Assembly: GCA_963969495.1 (NCBI GenBank)
Contig: OZ018320.1
Coordinates: 72,646,245-72,710,244, forward strand
Length of the DNA stretch: 64,000 nt
Direction: 5' to 3'
Origin: Ceratothoa steindachneri
Lineage: Eukaryota; Arthropoda; Malacostraca; Isopoda; Cymothoidae
Position 1 is the stretch's first letter, and every line of letters begins with the position of its first letter. This document shows positions 42,903-54,009 of this stretch, piece after piece. Both the position numbers and the translations under genes were made by a program. The notes below the pieces were generated by a model. It searched no databases. It saw only the letters and a list, made by a program, of their open reading frames with translations, and was not told the DNA's origin.

Positions 42903-44363
42903 TGTGATAGAACGGGTTGAGGCCGCGTAATTTCAACTACTATCACATGTTATTTAAAACCACGATGCTACCCACGTGCATCTTCGCTTTGAAGCCTGGC
43001 GCCTTATCGCAGCCACCTGAGTCAATGTTTAAACAAGGAGGTTTATCTTCCTCCGTTTCGCCCCATGCGCCGCCCTCACCAGATTGAGTTAGGCTTATGG
43101 GCAGATAAGGCATTGTTCCCAGGCTCGTCTGTGCATTCCCTCGAAGCTCCCAATCCATTGTCCCCCACGCCAAGGGGATGTCCTGACTATTTATATGGAA
43201 ACTTAACCACTAAGATTCAGATTGGAGATGCAGATTTTCGTCGCGAAACATCACTACGACCCACTCTCACCTCGTGCGCCAAGGGACCTCGACCTCGAGA
43301 TTCACCATCACTTGTCCAGAAGAAGGACAATATCCCTTGAGTGCTAAGGTTCGAGCCTTCGTGACGCCACGTCCACAAGGCTTCCCCTGTTGTTCAAAAA
43401 GAGAACAACATTAGAACAGACATTGTTCTTTTGAGCCCGTTGACAAGAAACGGTTCTCACCCCCCTGTTGTTCAGAGGAGAACAACGTAGAACAGCCATT
43501 GCTCGTTTGAGCCCGTTCGCCAAGAAACGGTTCTCACCCTTTCCCCTGTTGTTCAGAAAGAGAACAACGTTAGAACAGACATTGTTTGTTCGAGCCCGTT
43601 GACAAGAAACCGTTCCCCCCCCCCCTCCTTTTGTTCAGAAGAGAACAACGTGGACCAGCCATTGTTCTTTTGGGTCCGTTCGCCAAGAAACGGTTCTCAC
43701 ACTTCCCCCTTGTTGTTCAGAAGAAAACAACATTAGAACAGCCATTGTTCTCGAGCCCGTAGACAAGATACGGTTCTCACCCCCCCTGTTGTTCAGAAAA
43801 GAACAACATAGAACAGCCATTGTTCTTCAAGCCGTTCGTCAAGAAACGGTTCTCATTCCCAAGACGCCACGTCAGGATCATTTCTTTCCACCCCCTTCGG
43901 CTGGAACTCACCAGCGGACCGAAAATTCCTTCACGTCGCCTTCCTCTGCACAACAAGTATATTTACGTAAGCCGAACGTTACCTTTGAGTATTTAACCCT
44001 TGTGTCAATTCTATCCTGTACTTTAAATGGTTTAGCGAACCATCCCCTCCCTTTAACTTTATATTTGTTTTACCTTTTTAAATCTTTTAATCCTCGGATT
44101 AGCTCGATTCTCCACGACCCTTTCCATTCTCTGTTTATGTTAATATATTCCGTTTTGTGTGTTGTTGATAGTTATTATTAATAAAACTCTATTTTATTAA
44201 TGATAGCAATATTATTATCCTTGAGCTCAGTTCCACTTCTTAAGCATTTTGAAGATACATAATATCGGCCAGCCTAGACATCCACACACTCTAAAGATAA
44301 TCAAAGAATTTCCCTCAACGAATAGTTATATATGGTATATCGTCGAGAGTCCATTCTACGACA
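42903..44363 (+). mobile_element. Solo LTR (1,461 bp), second copy
   Basis: Starts TGTGATAGAACGG and ends CTACGACA, exactly like the minus-strand copy at 12635-13970. GTCAA occurs on both sides (42898-42902 and 44364-44368), a 5-bp target duplication. No internal region remains. An internal array of six ~79-bp units lies at 43381-43862. Open frames here (43065-43340, 43789-44181) cross non-coding LTR sequence and are not genes. Confidence 0.92.
43381..43862 (+). repeat. Six ~79-bp tandem units (three A-B dimers)
   Basis: Each unit has GTTGTTCAG...GAACAAC, AACAG-CATTGTT, and CCCGTT...CAAGAAACGGTTCTC. The units alternate between GTTGACAAG (A) and GTTCGCCAAG or GTTCGTCAAG (B): A-B-A-B-A-B, so the true repeat is about 158 bp. 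The copy at 13.3 kb has a single A-B. Confidence 0.88.
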
Positions 44364-44368
44364 GTCAA

Positions 44369-45662
44369 TATAACCTGTACGCCATGGGACAGCTGTAGGT
44401 TTATTCTAATTATGTTTTGGAAAAAGTACCGAGTTCACCTATGTATATGAGTCCGTGACCCTTCCCCACAAATGTTAGCGTCTTTCTGGCAAGGACAGTA
44501 ATTGGCATAATCCTGTTGCTCAAGTTTGTATTAATTTTTGTGTGGTTATTGAATTTTTGTACATTTAGTAATTTAGAAGGGAATTTTTTTGGGGGGAGAT
44601 TTTGACAAGCAGTGAGTTGACCGTCAGCTATTCTAATTTTGCCCAAGATATTATAGCAGTTGGATTGATTACAACCGGCCTGTAAACGTTGCTCAAATAT
44701 ATTTAATCTATTTTTTTTTTGGGGGGGGGGGAAATTGAGCCCCTTGATGACCTGAAAGAAAGGCGCAATTGGGCACCTTTCAAATGTGCATATGGAGATT
44801 TTTATTCTATCGGGTAATCATTTTTTTCTATAGGTGCAGGGTTTCGGTTAAGATAGGGCTTACCTATCTTCATTCTGCCCCACTAGACTTTTGGAACAGA
44901 GGAGCGCATTTTTTTCTCCTGACATTAATTCTTCTGAAGTATTAAACAAAGTAATTCAAATTTATTAGTTGTGAATATGTTAGTATAATTAGTAGGTTTT
45001 TTGTTTATTGTATTTATTTATTTATAAATTTCGGTAATATCGTAAGTTTCCCGTTTCCTATCAACCTTCCTTGCTTCACCTCAGGCATAAGTATTTCGAA
45101 CGAGGACATTGGGTAAATTTAACTCTGTTTAGTTTGAGTTTATTAAAGCGTATCATCTTCAATTAGAAGTTTGATTATGTGCAAATATATTGTGTTTATG
45201 ACCGACGTAATCTATTCGTTGTTCAGCCGTTCTGACGTCGTGTTATAGTTTGATTCGCTTATTGACTTGTATCAATCTTATCGATGATTGTTTATCATTA
45301 CATTTAACCCGCTTGGGAAAATCTTTTCACCTAAGACCCGGCCATTGTGCTCGCTGTATTGTATTGTTGTGTTAGGTTAATCTGCTTGCCCCCTCCCTCA
45401 ACACGTTAATTACAGTGTAACACTAGTTTTCACTGTTTATAAGGTGGTTTTACCTCATGATTCCAAAAATAACATTGAAAAGTGCATAGCATCGATATTT
45501 TGGGAGATAATTGGAATTTTGTATATAAAACTAACCATAAATAGCTGCGACAGTTCACTTTATTTAGCATATTTACATTGTCTATGAATAATAGCTGATA
45601 ATATTTTGTCTTTTTATTCCTTTTTAAACTAATGAGAAAATGTGATTATAAGAGACAACCTA
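44369..45662. other. Unassigned AT-rich sequence
   Basis: No gene, RNA or known repeat seen. A poly-T/poly-G tract lies at about 44710-44731. The frame at 44410-44646 (minus) shows no motif. Confidence 0.5.
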
Positions 45663-47404
45663 CTAAAAGTGCACTGAAGAACGTGCTTTCTTACTGTGAG
45701 CTCCTTGATCTTTAAGCACCAGTGGCCATATATAGTCTCCCATCATAGCAGTGTCCCATCTTCCTTGGTATCTTTTCTCCATTACAGCAATATCCTGATG
45801 AAACCGCTCACCATGCTCCTCAGTCAGCTCTCCAAAGTTTTCACGAAAAAACTCCAAATGTGAATGCAAAGTGTGCACCTATAGCGACATTCTATGTACA
45901 TCTTAAATTCTTATAACTTTCTAAAAGTTTTGCTACCTGCTGCTTGTAGTTTAGGTCTTTATTTTTACCAAAGAATCCATTAACTATATTTCAAAATGCA
46001 CACCACGCCTCACTTTCGACATCACTCATTGCATTCTCAAGTTCTACTGACTTTAACATTTTTCTTACTTGTGGTCCAGTAAATATACCATCCTTAACTT
46101 TGGCCTCTGATAGCTTTGGAAAGAGTAGACGAATCTCTTGAAATGCTTCTCCACCATGATATAATGCTTTTACAAACTGTTCGACCAAACCAAGCTTTAT
46201 ATGAAGTGGAAGTAGCAAAACTTTGGCAGGCTCTACAAGAGGCTGTCTGATAACATTTAGTTTCCTGGCTGCAAGTCATCTCGAGGGGGCCACTCAACCT
46301 TCTGGTAATGTTCAGGATCAACCCTACTGTCCCATAGGAAAAGAAAACATGAATACTTGGTGTACCCACCCTACAATCCGAGTAAGAAGGCAGGCATTTT
46401 AAAATCACCAAAAACATCCAATTTAAATTTAGTATAGTTTACCTTCTCGAGAAGCTTTTTTACATTGTTATATTTTTCTTTCATCTGTACTATAGTATGC
46501 TAAGTCGCCATTTTCAGGGTTGTGATCAATTCCAATAACTGTACACAAGCCATTAATATCTTTACAGAAGCAGAGATTCTCACTTATATCAAAGTATACT
46601 TCGAATTCCTCTTGGCGCTTCCTGTATACAGTTGATCTGCAGTCCTTCCTAACAGATTCTATAAATTAAGTCTGGATGCCAAAAGCTTAGCTCCTGACTT
46701 AGTGAGACCCAAGTCACTAATGAGATCAATCAATTCACGTTGATTTGGAAGTGTGGGTGGGTACTCATTCTTGGCTTAAACGTTTCATCTATTTCTTCAT
46801 TGTTACAACCTTCCGACTCTCCTGATGAGACCTCCACCATACCCTCTACCTGAAAAAATATATATAAAAAGAGATGCATTGAATAGTTAGAGCATAAATA
46901 TCGATTGCATGTGTAATCACATTACAAGAAACCTTAGCTAGATGTTTTGAATATTTCCATATTGATTCTGTTACAAAGAAAAAAGCTTACAATTTGATAG
47001 GATTTACTTACATTTTCTGGCGGCCGTGGAACCAATAAGGTATCATCATGTCGCGCAGGTGCAATAGAGGATGAAATGTTGAGATTTTCTTCCGTTATGC
47101 AAAAATAGTAATCATCGTGATGACTCTTTGGCTCTCGCCAAACTCTCGGCACAACAAATGGCATTGCTTTTCTTGCACCTCTCAGCCATGCATCTAAATT
47201 TGGTCGACAACTTCCACATATTACATGAGGGGCCCAAGTTTTTTCTTGGTCACCCATAATCATTCCAAAGTACAGTCTATAAGCAATCCGGTACTTTGCA
47301 CATTTGACAATTTTATGTGATACATGCTTAGGTCCAACATAGAAACCACACACAAAACAGAACGAATCTGGTGATTTTCTGCATCCTCTTGTAGCCATAA
47401 TCAA
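45663..47404 (-). pseudogene. Degraded spliced gene of a multicopy arthropod protein family
   Basis: Exon 1 starts at ATG 47,404 (MATRGCRKSPDSFCFVCGFY) with cysteine pairs CxxC at 'FCFVCG' and CGSC further on, then WAPHVICGSCRPNLDAWLRG and VPRVWREPKSHHDDYYFC. It ends near 47,007 at a donor GTAAGT. An acceptor TTTTTTCAG lies near 46,853. The second part contains QRELIDLISDLGLTKSGAKL, a broken middle, HIKLGLVEQFVKALYHGGEA, GPQVRKMLKSVELENAMSD, and EEHGERFHQDIAVMEKRYQG with the end at 45,663. I recall this arrangement from many arthropod proteins of unknown function; the copy number suggests they are repeat-borne. At least three frameshifts or stops are present. No function can be assigned. Confidence 0.68.
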
Positions 47405-47609
47405 GAAAATCAATATTTATCATATAAACCTGAAAAAGAAAATAAATAAATTAGCGACAAATGTAAGTGTACTTTATCCGTACCCCATACATTTCTTTAT
47501 ATTAGCATAATTTTTTATATCTTTCAAACGGTGGATGATAAAGAAAAAGTAAGTACATGTTTGGAATCAGCGCAAATTCTAATATTAAAAACAGTCAAAA
47601 GAATAAGAG

Positions 47610-48699
47610 TGTGGAGGAATTCCACGTGGAATTTCATTTCCAGCACGGAAGTTCCATGTGCTGGAGAAGATTCTGTTAGGTTTAAATTGGTCAGCCAACC
47701 CTCCCCCTACCCTTCCACAAGCGGTAGCCTCAAACCGCATCCACCACGGTCCATCTTTACACCGGTTATAAAAGCCTGGGCAAGAAGATTCGAGGCCATT
47801 CGAGAGTAGAGCTGTTTCCCACTAACCCCCCCCCCCCCCGCCCCCGCCCTGCGGGAAGAGTCTCAGACGTATATAGTGCTCGTTTACCATGAGAATGACA
47901 TAGAGTAGAGAAGTCTCGCCCGGACCCAAGAAGATTCCCCCTAGTTCCAAGTCAGGTGCTAACAACAAAGCAAAGTGACAGCTGAACTATTTGTGTATTG
48001 AAATTAGCCCCAGCCAATGAGGTAATTCCATTTAACTATCGCTACCGAGAGATTTTTTCAACTTCACTCATCAACTCCTGTCAAAGCCCTTCTCGTTCTT
48101 TCCTTGTTTTCGGGTGGCCGAAATACTCTCTCCTGGACCGGACGTTACCGCCCCCCTCCTTTTTTTGTGAACCGTCATCACTTTAACATCCCGCTCAGGA
48201 GTTCCGAGCGGCCTCGCCTCACGTGCAGAAGACATCCGTGAAGCCTTACCCTGACGTTTCACCCGGAATCCTCCGTAAGCCAACCCTTCTTCCCCTTCAG
48301 TAACCCATTTAAGTTAATCCCCCCCCCATTTGAATAGTCTCCTCCTGTAATATCATAAATTTTAACTTCATAGTCTGATTCATAACTACAATCTCCCCTC
48401 CCCCCCCGTTCATCGGATGTAATTTTGTCCATCATTTTTCTCATTATTTTTATGTAAATAAAATTATATTTTTGTACATGCCTCTTTAAGTAACCTTGAG
48501 CGTTGCCATTGCCCATATTATACCTGACCTCGTTGCACTCTTATCTCGCCCTCCGCCCGTCGAAACTCGTGGTGTTCCATCCCTTTGTCGACTGGCCTTC
48601 AAGTTATTGGTCCCTCCCCCATAGATATAATATGGTATTGATTTAATATATTGTCATACCACGACATATATATTTATTAATATACATATTATATAATTT
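47610..48699 (+). repeat. 5' LTR (about 1,090 bp)
   Basis: Starts TGTGGAGGAATTCC. Its first ~760 bp match the 3' LTR closely. It contains CATATATAGTG-type TATA sequence near 47,870 and several poly-C runs. It ends before the primer-site candidate at 48700. Confidence 0.85.
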
Positions 48700-48712
48700 T
48701 GGTGTCAAGTGC
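48700..48712 (+). other. Candidate primer-binding site
   Basis: TGGTGTCAAGTGC sits where the 5' LTR ends. It begins with TGG like other primer sites, but I cannot name the tRNA. Confidence 0.5.
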
Positions 48713-49143
48713 ATTTGGGGGTTTTACGAACACCTGTCATTTTAATTCCGACATTAGAAGTTCCCTTGTTACTCACGTCTACCTCTTTTCTTTTAATTTT
48801 TGTATTGTACTGGCAGAAGGCAAGTTCAAGTTAATTGAAGAGGAGTGGAACGTAATCTATTTAGATATTGTGTTGGACCCCAGGTAATTATTTTTTTTTA
48901 CTGTGTTTGAGTTTTGGAGACTCTCCTGGTTATTAATCCAAAAGAGTTAAGGTCTTTGGTGTCCTAATTCCGGTAGGACCGTTTTCATTTTTTTTCCGCT
49001 TAGAAACAGCAGAGATAGGTAGCTGTATCATAATTTTTTTTGTGTGTGAACAAGGCCCTTCACGAATATTCAAGTATTCGTTTCGCGTGGGTAGTGTCCT
49101 AGATCGTTCGCGTGTCAGTGTTCCCTCAGTTAACCGCGTAACA

Positions 49144-50235
49144 ATGTCATCCTTCAAAAAATTCAAGACTCAGGGTGAAATGTTAGGTCTTTTGGGCAAA
49201 GACGTGCTAAATTACGTACAGGAAGAAGAGAGGAACGAACGGGCAGAGTGAATGGAGGAGGAACTAAGAAAGATGGAGATGGAGAAGAACAAGATGGAGA
49301 TGGAGGAGAACAAACTGAAAATGGAGATGGAAGAACGTGAACAAATTAGGCAGCATGAGCTGGAAATGAGCCGAAATCAAATGGATTCTCAGTCCATCGG
49401 TTCCCGGGCTGAAATTTCCCAAACTCCTTTAGTCCACCTTCCCGCTTTTAATGATGGAGAGGACTTTGGGTCATTTTTGACCCATTTTGAGAGAATCTTT
49501 CAGATCAATAGATGGGATCTCGAAAGTGATGGCGTCGCTCGCTTACTCCCCCTTCTAAATGCCAAGTTTAAGGGATATCTTTGTATCCCTCCCCCTAGAA
49601 GCAACTTTGGACTATTCTACGTTAAAGTCCGAATTGTTAGCCCCTGTTCATATGAATAGCGAATTCTACCGCTCCCGATTCCGCCAGGAAAGGATCCGCC
49701 CTGGCCAAACATTTCGACAACACTGGTACATCCTCCAAAGACACCTTTAGTGTTGGCTGGATGCGTGCAAGATTCTCCAGGTCTACGAGTCCCTTCTGGA
49801 CTTCTTCCTTAGAAATCAGCTTTTAGCTACCGTGGCTCCCGAAATTCGCGCCCTCATTAAGGATAAACGTTGTGCCACTTTCAAGGAGTGCTTAGAAGAG
49901 GCCGATGTCTACGCGAGTAGTCACGATTTATACCCTAAGGATGTTAAAAAGGCTCCCCAATCGCCCTCCAAAACGAAAGTTTATGGTCCTAAGACCCCCC
50001 TTAAATTGGTTCCAAGATTTACCAAAGCTCCTAGTATCTCGAAGCCAAGAAACTTCCATCCATCTGAACACCAAGACGTTAAGCCCCTAGTTTCTTCTCC
50101 CCCGGTTGTGCCGTACCAAAAGAACCCGATCGTCTGCTACACCTGCGGAGTTCCCGGCCATTACCGCACGTCCTCAAAACTCCCGATTCGCAAACTCTCA
50201 GTCCCACCAAGTGCACCAAATCTGGGCCACCCCTG
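49144..50235 (+). pseudogene. gypsy Gag with coiled coil and damaged zinc knuckle (third element)
   Basis: ATG 49144 opens MSSFKKFKTQGEMLGLLGKD. After a TGA at 49,249 follows a charged coiled-coil repeat (MEMEKNKMEMEENKLKMEME). Next is LPAFNDGEDFGSFLTHFERI, the capsid start of gypsy Gag, then a frameshift, SEFYRSRFRQERIRPGQTFR, another, RALIKDKRCATFKECLEEAD, and the knuckle CYTCGVPGHYRTSS, in which the last cysteine is Ser. Gag should form the particle and bind RNA. Three breaks and the altered knuckle show it is dead. Codon use and GC content are higher than in the surroundings, as in the LTRs. Confidence 0.85.
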
Positions 50236-50239
50236 ATCC

Positions 50240-50836
50240 TCCTACGTCGTCTCAGGAGACTCCCGATCCTTCCTCACCCGCCCAAGACCCGGTCCATCGG
50301 GTAAACTTTCTCTTCAATGAGAACAACCCTGGTAGATTGAAGTTCGAGAACGGAACTGTGAACGGTCGCCGAGTATCCAACCTCGTCCGTGACACCAGGT
50401 GCACCTGTATTATAGTGCCTGAGGACCTACTCCCCCCTGTTGGGCCCGACCACAAGAAATTTGCGGTGGTCCACGACTACCTTGTCCGGGCGAGTCGTTT
50501 CCCAGTAATTCGTTGTCACATCGAGTGTGACTATATGTCCGGTTGGGCCGAAGTGGTAGCGGCCCCAATCCAGTTTTGCTCCGTTTTGTTCAGTCAAAAC
50601 CCCGTAATCCACGACCATCCCGTGGCCCAGCCCGTGATTACCCGTACACAGGAGGGTCCTGGAATCCCGTGCATCTGTTCACTGGAAATCCCTATCGACC
50701 CGGAGTTCCAAGCCCTCCGGAGCGACAAGTTTTTCCGCGCCCAGAAGGAGTGCGCAACTCTCCTCCACTTTGGGAAAAAACTAAAGCCCTCGAGCGTGAG
50801 TCCACCCGAGGTAAAAAACGAGTGTCCTATCTCGTG
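50240..50836 (+). pseudogene. gypsy retropepsin region, active-site Gly changed (third element)
   Basis: One open frame, about 243 codons from the ATG at 50,106, runs through the end of Gag and into the protease. GTVNGRRVSNLVRDTRCTCI contains the active-site segment, but D-T-G reads D-T-R. VRASRFPVIRCHIECDYMSG and the second hydrophobic part (PIQFCSVLF) follow, with a proline-rich end to 50,836. An altered third residue of the triad would abolish proteolysis. The frame has no stop, and the protein was probably translated as a Gag-frame or shifted product in the parent element. Downstream the polymerase is missing. Confidence 0.78.
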
Positions 50837-51046
50837 AAGAAGGACTTATTGAGAGGTATAAGACCTACTTTGACCTTAAGTCATGAGAACGAAATTTCAA
50901 GCCTGGCGCGGAGGTGCTGGTGCTACTTCCCACGGGAAGCAACAAACTCCTTAACCAGTGAAAGGGACCCTACCCCATCCTCGAGGCTAGAGGACCTGTG
51001 AATTACCTCACCCACACTCCGGCGGGAGCGAAGGTTTTCTACGTGA
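50837..51046 (+). pseudogene. gypsy integrase C-terminal (GPY/F) remnant (third element)
   Basis: Past the protease the plus strand reads RYKTYFDLKS, a stop, ERNFKPGAEVLVLLPTGSNK, then a stop replacing Trp, KGPYPILEARGPVNYLTHTP and AGAKVFYV, in one frame with two stops. This is the GPY/F domain that ends the integrase of many gypsy elements. It follows straight on the protease, which places the internal deletion (about 3 kb of polymerase and integrase core) at about 50,836. A purine run (51371-51382) and the 3' LTR follow about 325 bp later; a poly-G run lies at 51121. Confidence 0.8.
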
Positions 51047-51370
51047 TTTTTTTGGGAGGTCCACTAAATTGTTAAGTTATTTTTGTTCCATATTTATGCC
51101 TCCATTTAAGTGCGTCCTTTGGGGGGGGGGGCACTGAAATGTCGCCAATGTTCTCCTGTAATTTTTTTTGTTTAGAATTGTACTAGTTAAATTCTCTAGA
51201 ATTGACCTGTTTAAGGCTTATGTCCGTAAATTCCCCGCTGAGCTCAGATTAACGTTTTTTTTGTGTACACCTGTCGTAGCAGGTCAGAATTTCCCTAGAC
51301 CTTTGATAATTCTAGTTTGATGGGTGGGATGATCCTTCCCTACGCAACTGCTCTGTAAAGCATCATTTTT

Positions 51371-51382
51371 CGGAGGGAGATG
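51371..51382 (+). other. Polypurine tract
   Basis: CGGAGGGAGATG directly precedes the 3' LTR start TGTGGAGG. It marks the inner LTR border. Confidence 0.75.
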
Positions 51383-52146
51383 TGTGGAGGAATTCCACGT
51401 GGAATTTCATTTCCAGCACGGAAGTTCCATGTGCTGGAGAAGATTCTGTTAGGCTTAAATTGGTAAGCCTACCCCCTTTCCCTTTCACAAGCGGTAGCCT
51501 CAAACCGCGTCCACCACGGTCCATCTTTGCACGGGTCAGAATTGCCTGGGCAAGAAGATTCGAGGCCATTCGAGAGTAGAGCTGTTTCCCACTACCCCCC
51601 CCCCCCGCCCTGCGGGGAGAGCCTCAAACGTATATAGTGCTCGTTTCCCATGAGAGAGACACAAAGTTGAGAAGTCTCGCCCGTCCCAAGAAGATTCCCC
51701 TTAGTTCCAAGTCAGGTGTTAACAACAAAGCAAAGTGACAGCTGAACTATTTGTGTATTGGAATTAGCCCCAGCCAATGTGGTAATTCTATTTAACTATC
51801 GCTACCGAGATATTTTTCCGACTTCACTCATCAACTCCTGTCGAAGCCCTTCTCGTTCTTTCCTTGTTTTCGGGTGGCCGAAATACTCTCCCCTGGACCG
51901 GACGATACCGCCCCCCCTTTTTTTTTGAGAACCGTCATCACTTTATCATCCTCGCCTCACGTGCAGAAGACATCCGTGAAGCCTTACACTGACTTCACAC
52001 CCGGAAATCTCCGTAAGCCAACCCCTCTCCCCCTTCAGTAACCCATTTGAGTTAATCCCCCCCCCATTTGAATAGTCTCCTCCTGTAATACCATAAATTT
52101 TAACTTCATAGTCTGATTTTATAACTAAATTCCCCCCCCCCCCCCC
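51383..52146 (+). repeat. 3' LTR, right part missing
   Basis: Matches 47610-48400 with few differences and starts at the same TGTGGAGGAATTCC. It stops at a poly-C run (52131-52146), where the 5' LTR continues for about 300 bp more. Confidence 0.87.
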
Positions 52147-53050
52147 TCCTCTTCTGAATCCATGCTGATGTTGGTATGGAGGTTGTTTTCTTCCATAAAA
52201 TCTTGGATTCTGCTACCAAGGATCTTCTCGAAAACCTTGCCAGTCACTTCGAGGAGGGAGATAGGTCTGAAATTTGCTGGTCTGTGGGGCGGTTTCCCGG
52301 CTTTGGGAATGAAGATCATTTTGGCGATCTTCCATTCGCCTGGGAAATAGCCGACGTTTAAGCCCGCATTCATTAGATTGACCAGCTTCTCTAAGATGTT
52401 ATGGGGGACGTTCAACCAGTTAAGTTTGGTCAATCCTGTTTTACCTGGTGCTCTCTGTTTGAAGGTACGTAGCGTCGTTAGTACTTCTTCTGTCGTTATT
52501 CTTCGGCCATAACCTGTCATCTCTCTGTCAGCAGTCGTGTTATTGAAGGGGTATGTCCTGTCTAGTTCTTGTCTTATTTAGTCATGGATATGTTCTTCGA
52601 AGTCTAGGTCAAGAGCTCGTTTTCTTCTGGTGTAATGGAAAATATATTTTTCCAGTAGCCTCTGAACTCTTTTTCCGTTTCTGTCGCGTCCATTTTTGTC
52701 CCGTCATCTTTATTGAGGAGAATGGTTTTGTCAGGTGGCTTACCCTTCAATCTGATCTGGATAGAGTGTTCCAGAAAGTTCGGGGATCCATTTCTTCGTC
52801 TAGTTTGTCGACAAGGTCATTCTAGAGTGCTGATTGCTGCTCTGTTATGAGTGTCTTCATTTCTGTCCTTAGTGTTCGTAACCGTCTGTTTTTAATTCTG
52901 TCTGTGCTAGTCAGTTTAATATCTTCGAAAAGTCTTTTATATTCGTCCGTTAGGTCATATAGCTCTTGTGTCCACCTTGGTGCTGGTAAAGTTTTATAGG
53001 ATGTTTTGGGTACCGTTGCTCGGTCCGCCTCCACCATTGCCTCTGTCAAC
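52147..53050 (-). pseudogene. Jockey-like LINE copy C, ORF2 fragment
   Basis: The minus strand begins near 53,050 with TEAMVEADRATVPKTSYKTL and PRWTQELYDLTDEYKRLFED, the post-endonuclease linker. A frameshifted part follows with DKLDEEMDPRTFWNTLYPD. Then RRITTEEVLTTLRTFKQRAP and NLMNAGLNVGYFPGEWKIAK, FIPKAGKPPHRPANFRPISL and LEVTGKVFEKILGSRIQDF belong to the reverse-transcriptase fingers. It stops at the poly-C run (52,147). Both the endonuclease and the catalytic palm are missing. It is the same group as copies A, D and E. A stop or frame change occurs at about 52,820 and another near 52,540. Confidence 0.82.
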
Positions 53051-53364
53051 CTTACCAGTTGCTTGGTTCCTGGCTTTTACTCAAAAATACACCTATACAA
53101 ATAGTTATTTCATCTACACTGTAACAAAAGAACCAATCAGGCGTCATGATAGGTTTAAAATGTTACTAACGTTCCAACCCGGTCGAAATCAGTTTTCCGA
53201 AAAATTGAGCTCACCGAAAAGTTTACAGCCGGCAAAGGAGGAAAAAAACCGAAGGCAAAGTCACCTCAAGAAAACGCCATCGATTTTTACCTTTTCTCCA
53301 CGGAGACTTCAAGAACAAAATTTATTTTGTACGGAGCTACGTATGGCCGACCCATGATATCGTA

Positions 53365-53516
53365 CTACATACTGGGGAGTTTAGCTTCCTGTTTACGAAG
53401 GAGAAATACTACAAGGCGGGAAGTTTATCTTTCCATTTACAAAAGAGAGATACTAAAAGCGGGAAGTTTATCTTCGTATTTACAAAATAGAGATACTAAA
53501 AGCGGGAAGTTAAGGT
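53365..53516 (+). repeat. ~48-bp minisatellite, three units
   Basis: Units share GGGAAGTTTATCTTC, CATTTACAAAAGAGAGATAC and TAAAAGC. Period about 48 bp (starts near 53372, 53419, 53467 for AGTTTA). Unit 1 is the most diverged. Confidence 0.8.
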
Positions 53517-54009
53517 TCAATGTGTGAACCGTTTAAAATTTTCAAACAAATGTTTACTAGGTTCGACCCCCACATTCTCTCATCGTGAACATTGCATTCA
53601 TTTTACCGCAGTTAAAAGGATGGTCTTTATGGGGGGCAAACAATGGGTTAGTCTTTGCTCCGCCGTCGAACGTGTACCTTCAAACTTCTCCCACCCTATA
53701 AAAGTAATAATGCTCTCTAAGGGGAAGAAACACGCAACAGGTTGGTATCTAATTATTAAGGATTATTATAACTTTTCCATTTACAGTTACTTCGTTTCAA
53801 ACTTCGTTATTTTACATTCGCCCTTTATATTTTCCCAAACAATCTATAGATTTTTAAAGATACGAGTACATAAAGAGATAAATGTATTACATAACTTCAT
53901 TCATTTAAATATTTTCCTTTCAATTCCCCCTAATTTGAATTTATCTCAAATAATTACCCTGTTAAGATCAAAGGCAAATCTTATGCAAATTAGTATGTAT
54001 TTAATTTTA
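53517..54009. other. Unassigned sequence
   Basis: A plus frame of 164 codons crosses this stretch (53524-54018) but is full of Phe/Ile/Leu from AT-rich sequence and shows no motif; I do not call a gene. It leads into the hammerhead-like motif and may be a Penelope remnant. Confidence 0.4.

Larger units (their letters stand above)
47610..52146 (+). mobile_element. Third Ty3/gypsy element, long LTRs, core deleted
   Basis: Direct LTRs (47610-48699 and 51383-52146, the second cut short) enclose Gag, a protease and the last part of integrase on the plus strand. Reverse transcriptase, RNase H and the integrase core are absent: protease-side sequence runs into the integrase tail near 50,820-50,840. 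The whole element is about 4.5 kb. The 3' LTR stops at a poly-C run where a LINE fragment begins, so its right border and the target duplication are lost. Confidence 0.87.

Noticed and set aside
43381..43862. CRISPR array
   Set aside because: The regular ~79-bp units have no unique spacers; they are tandem repeats inside an LTR of a eukaryotic element.
43065..44181. Open frames within the second solo LTR
   Set aside because: They cross the tandem array and LTR promoter; the equivalent sequence in the copy at 12.6-14.0 kb lacks the same frames.
47531..47809. 92-codon plus frame
   Set aside because: It overlaps the 5' LTR start, and the corresponding frame in the 3' LTR (51382-51579) shows that it is just translated LTR sequence.
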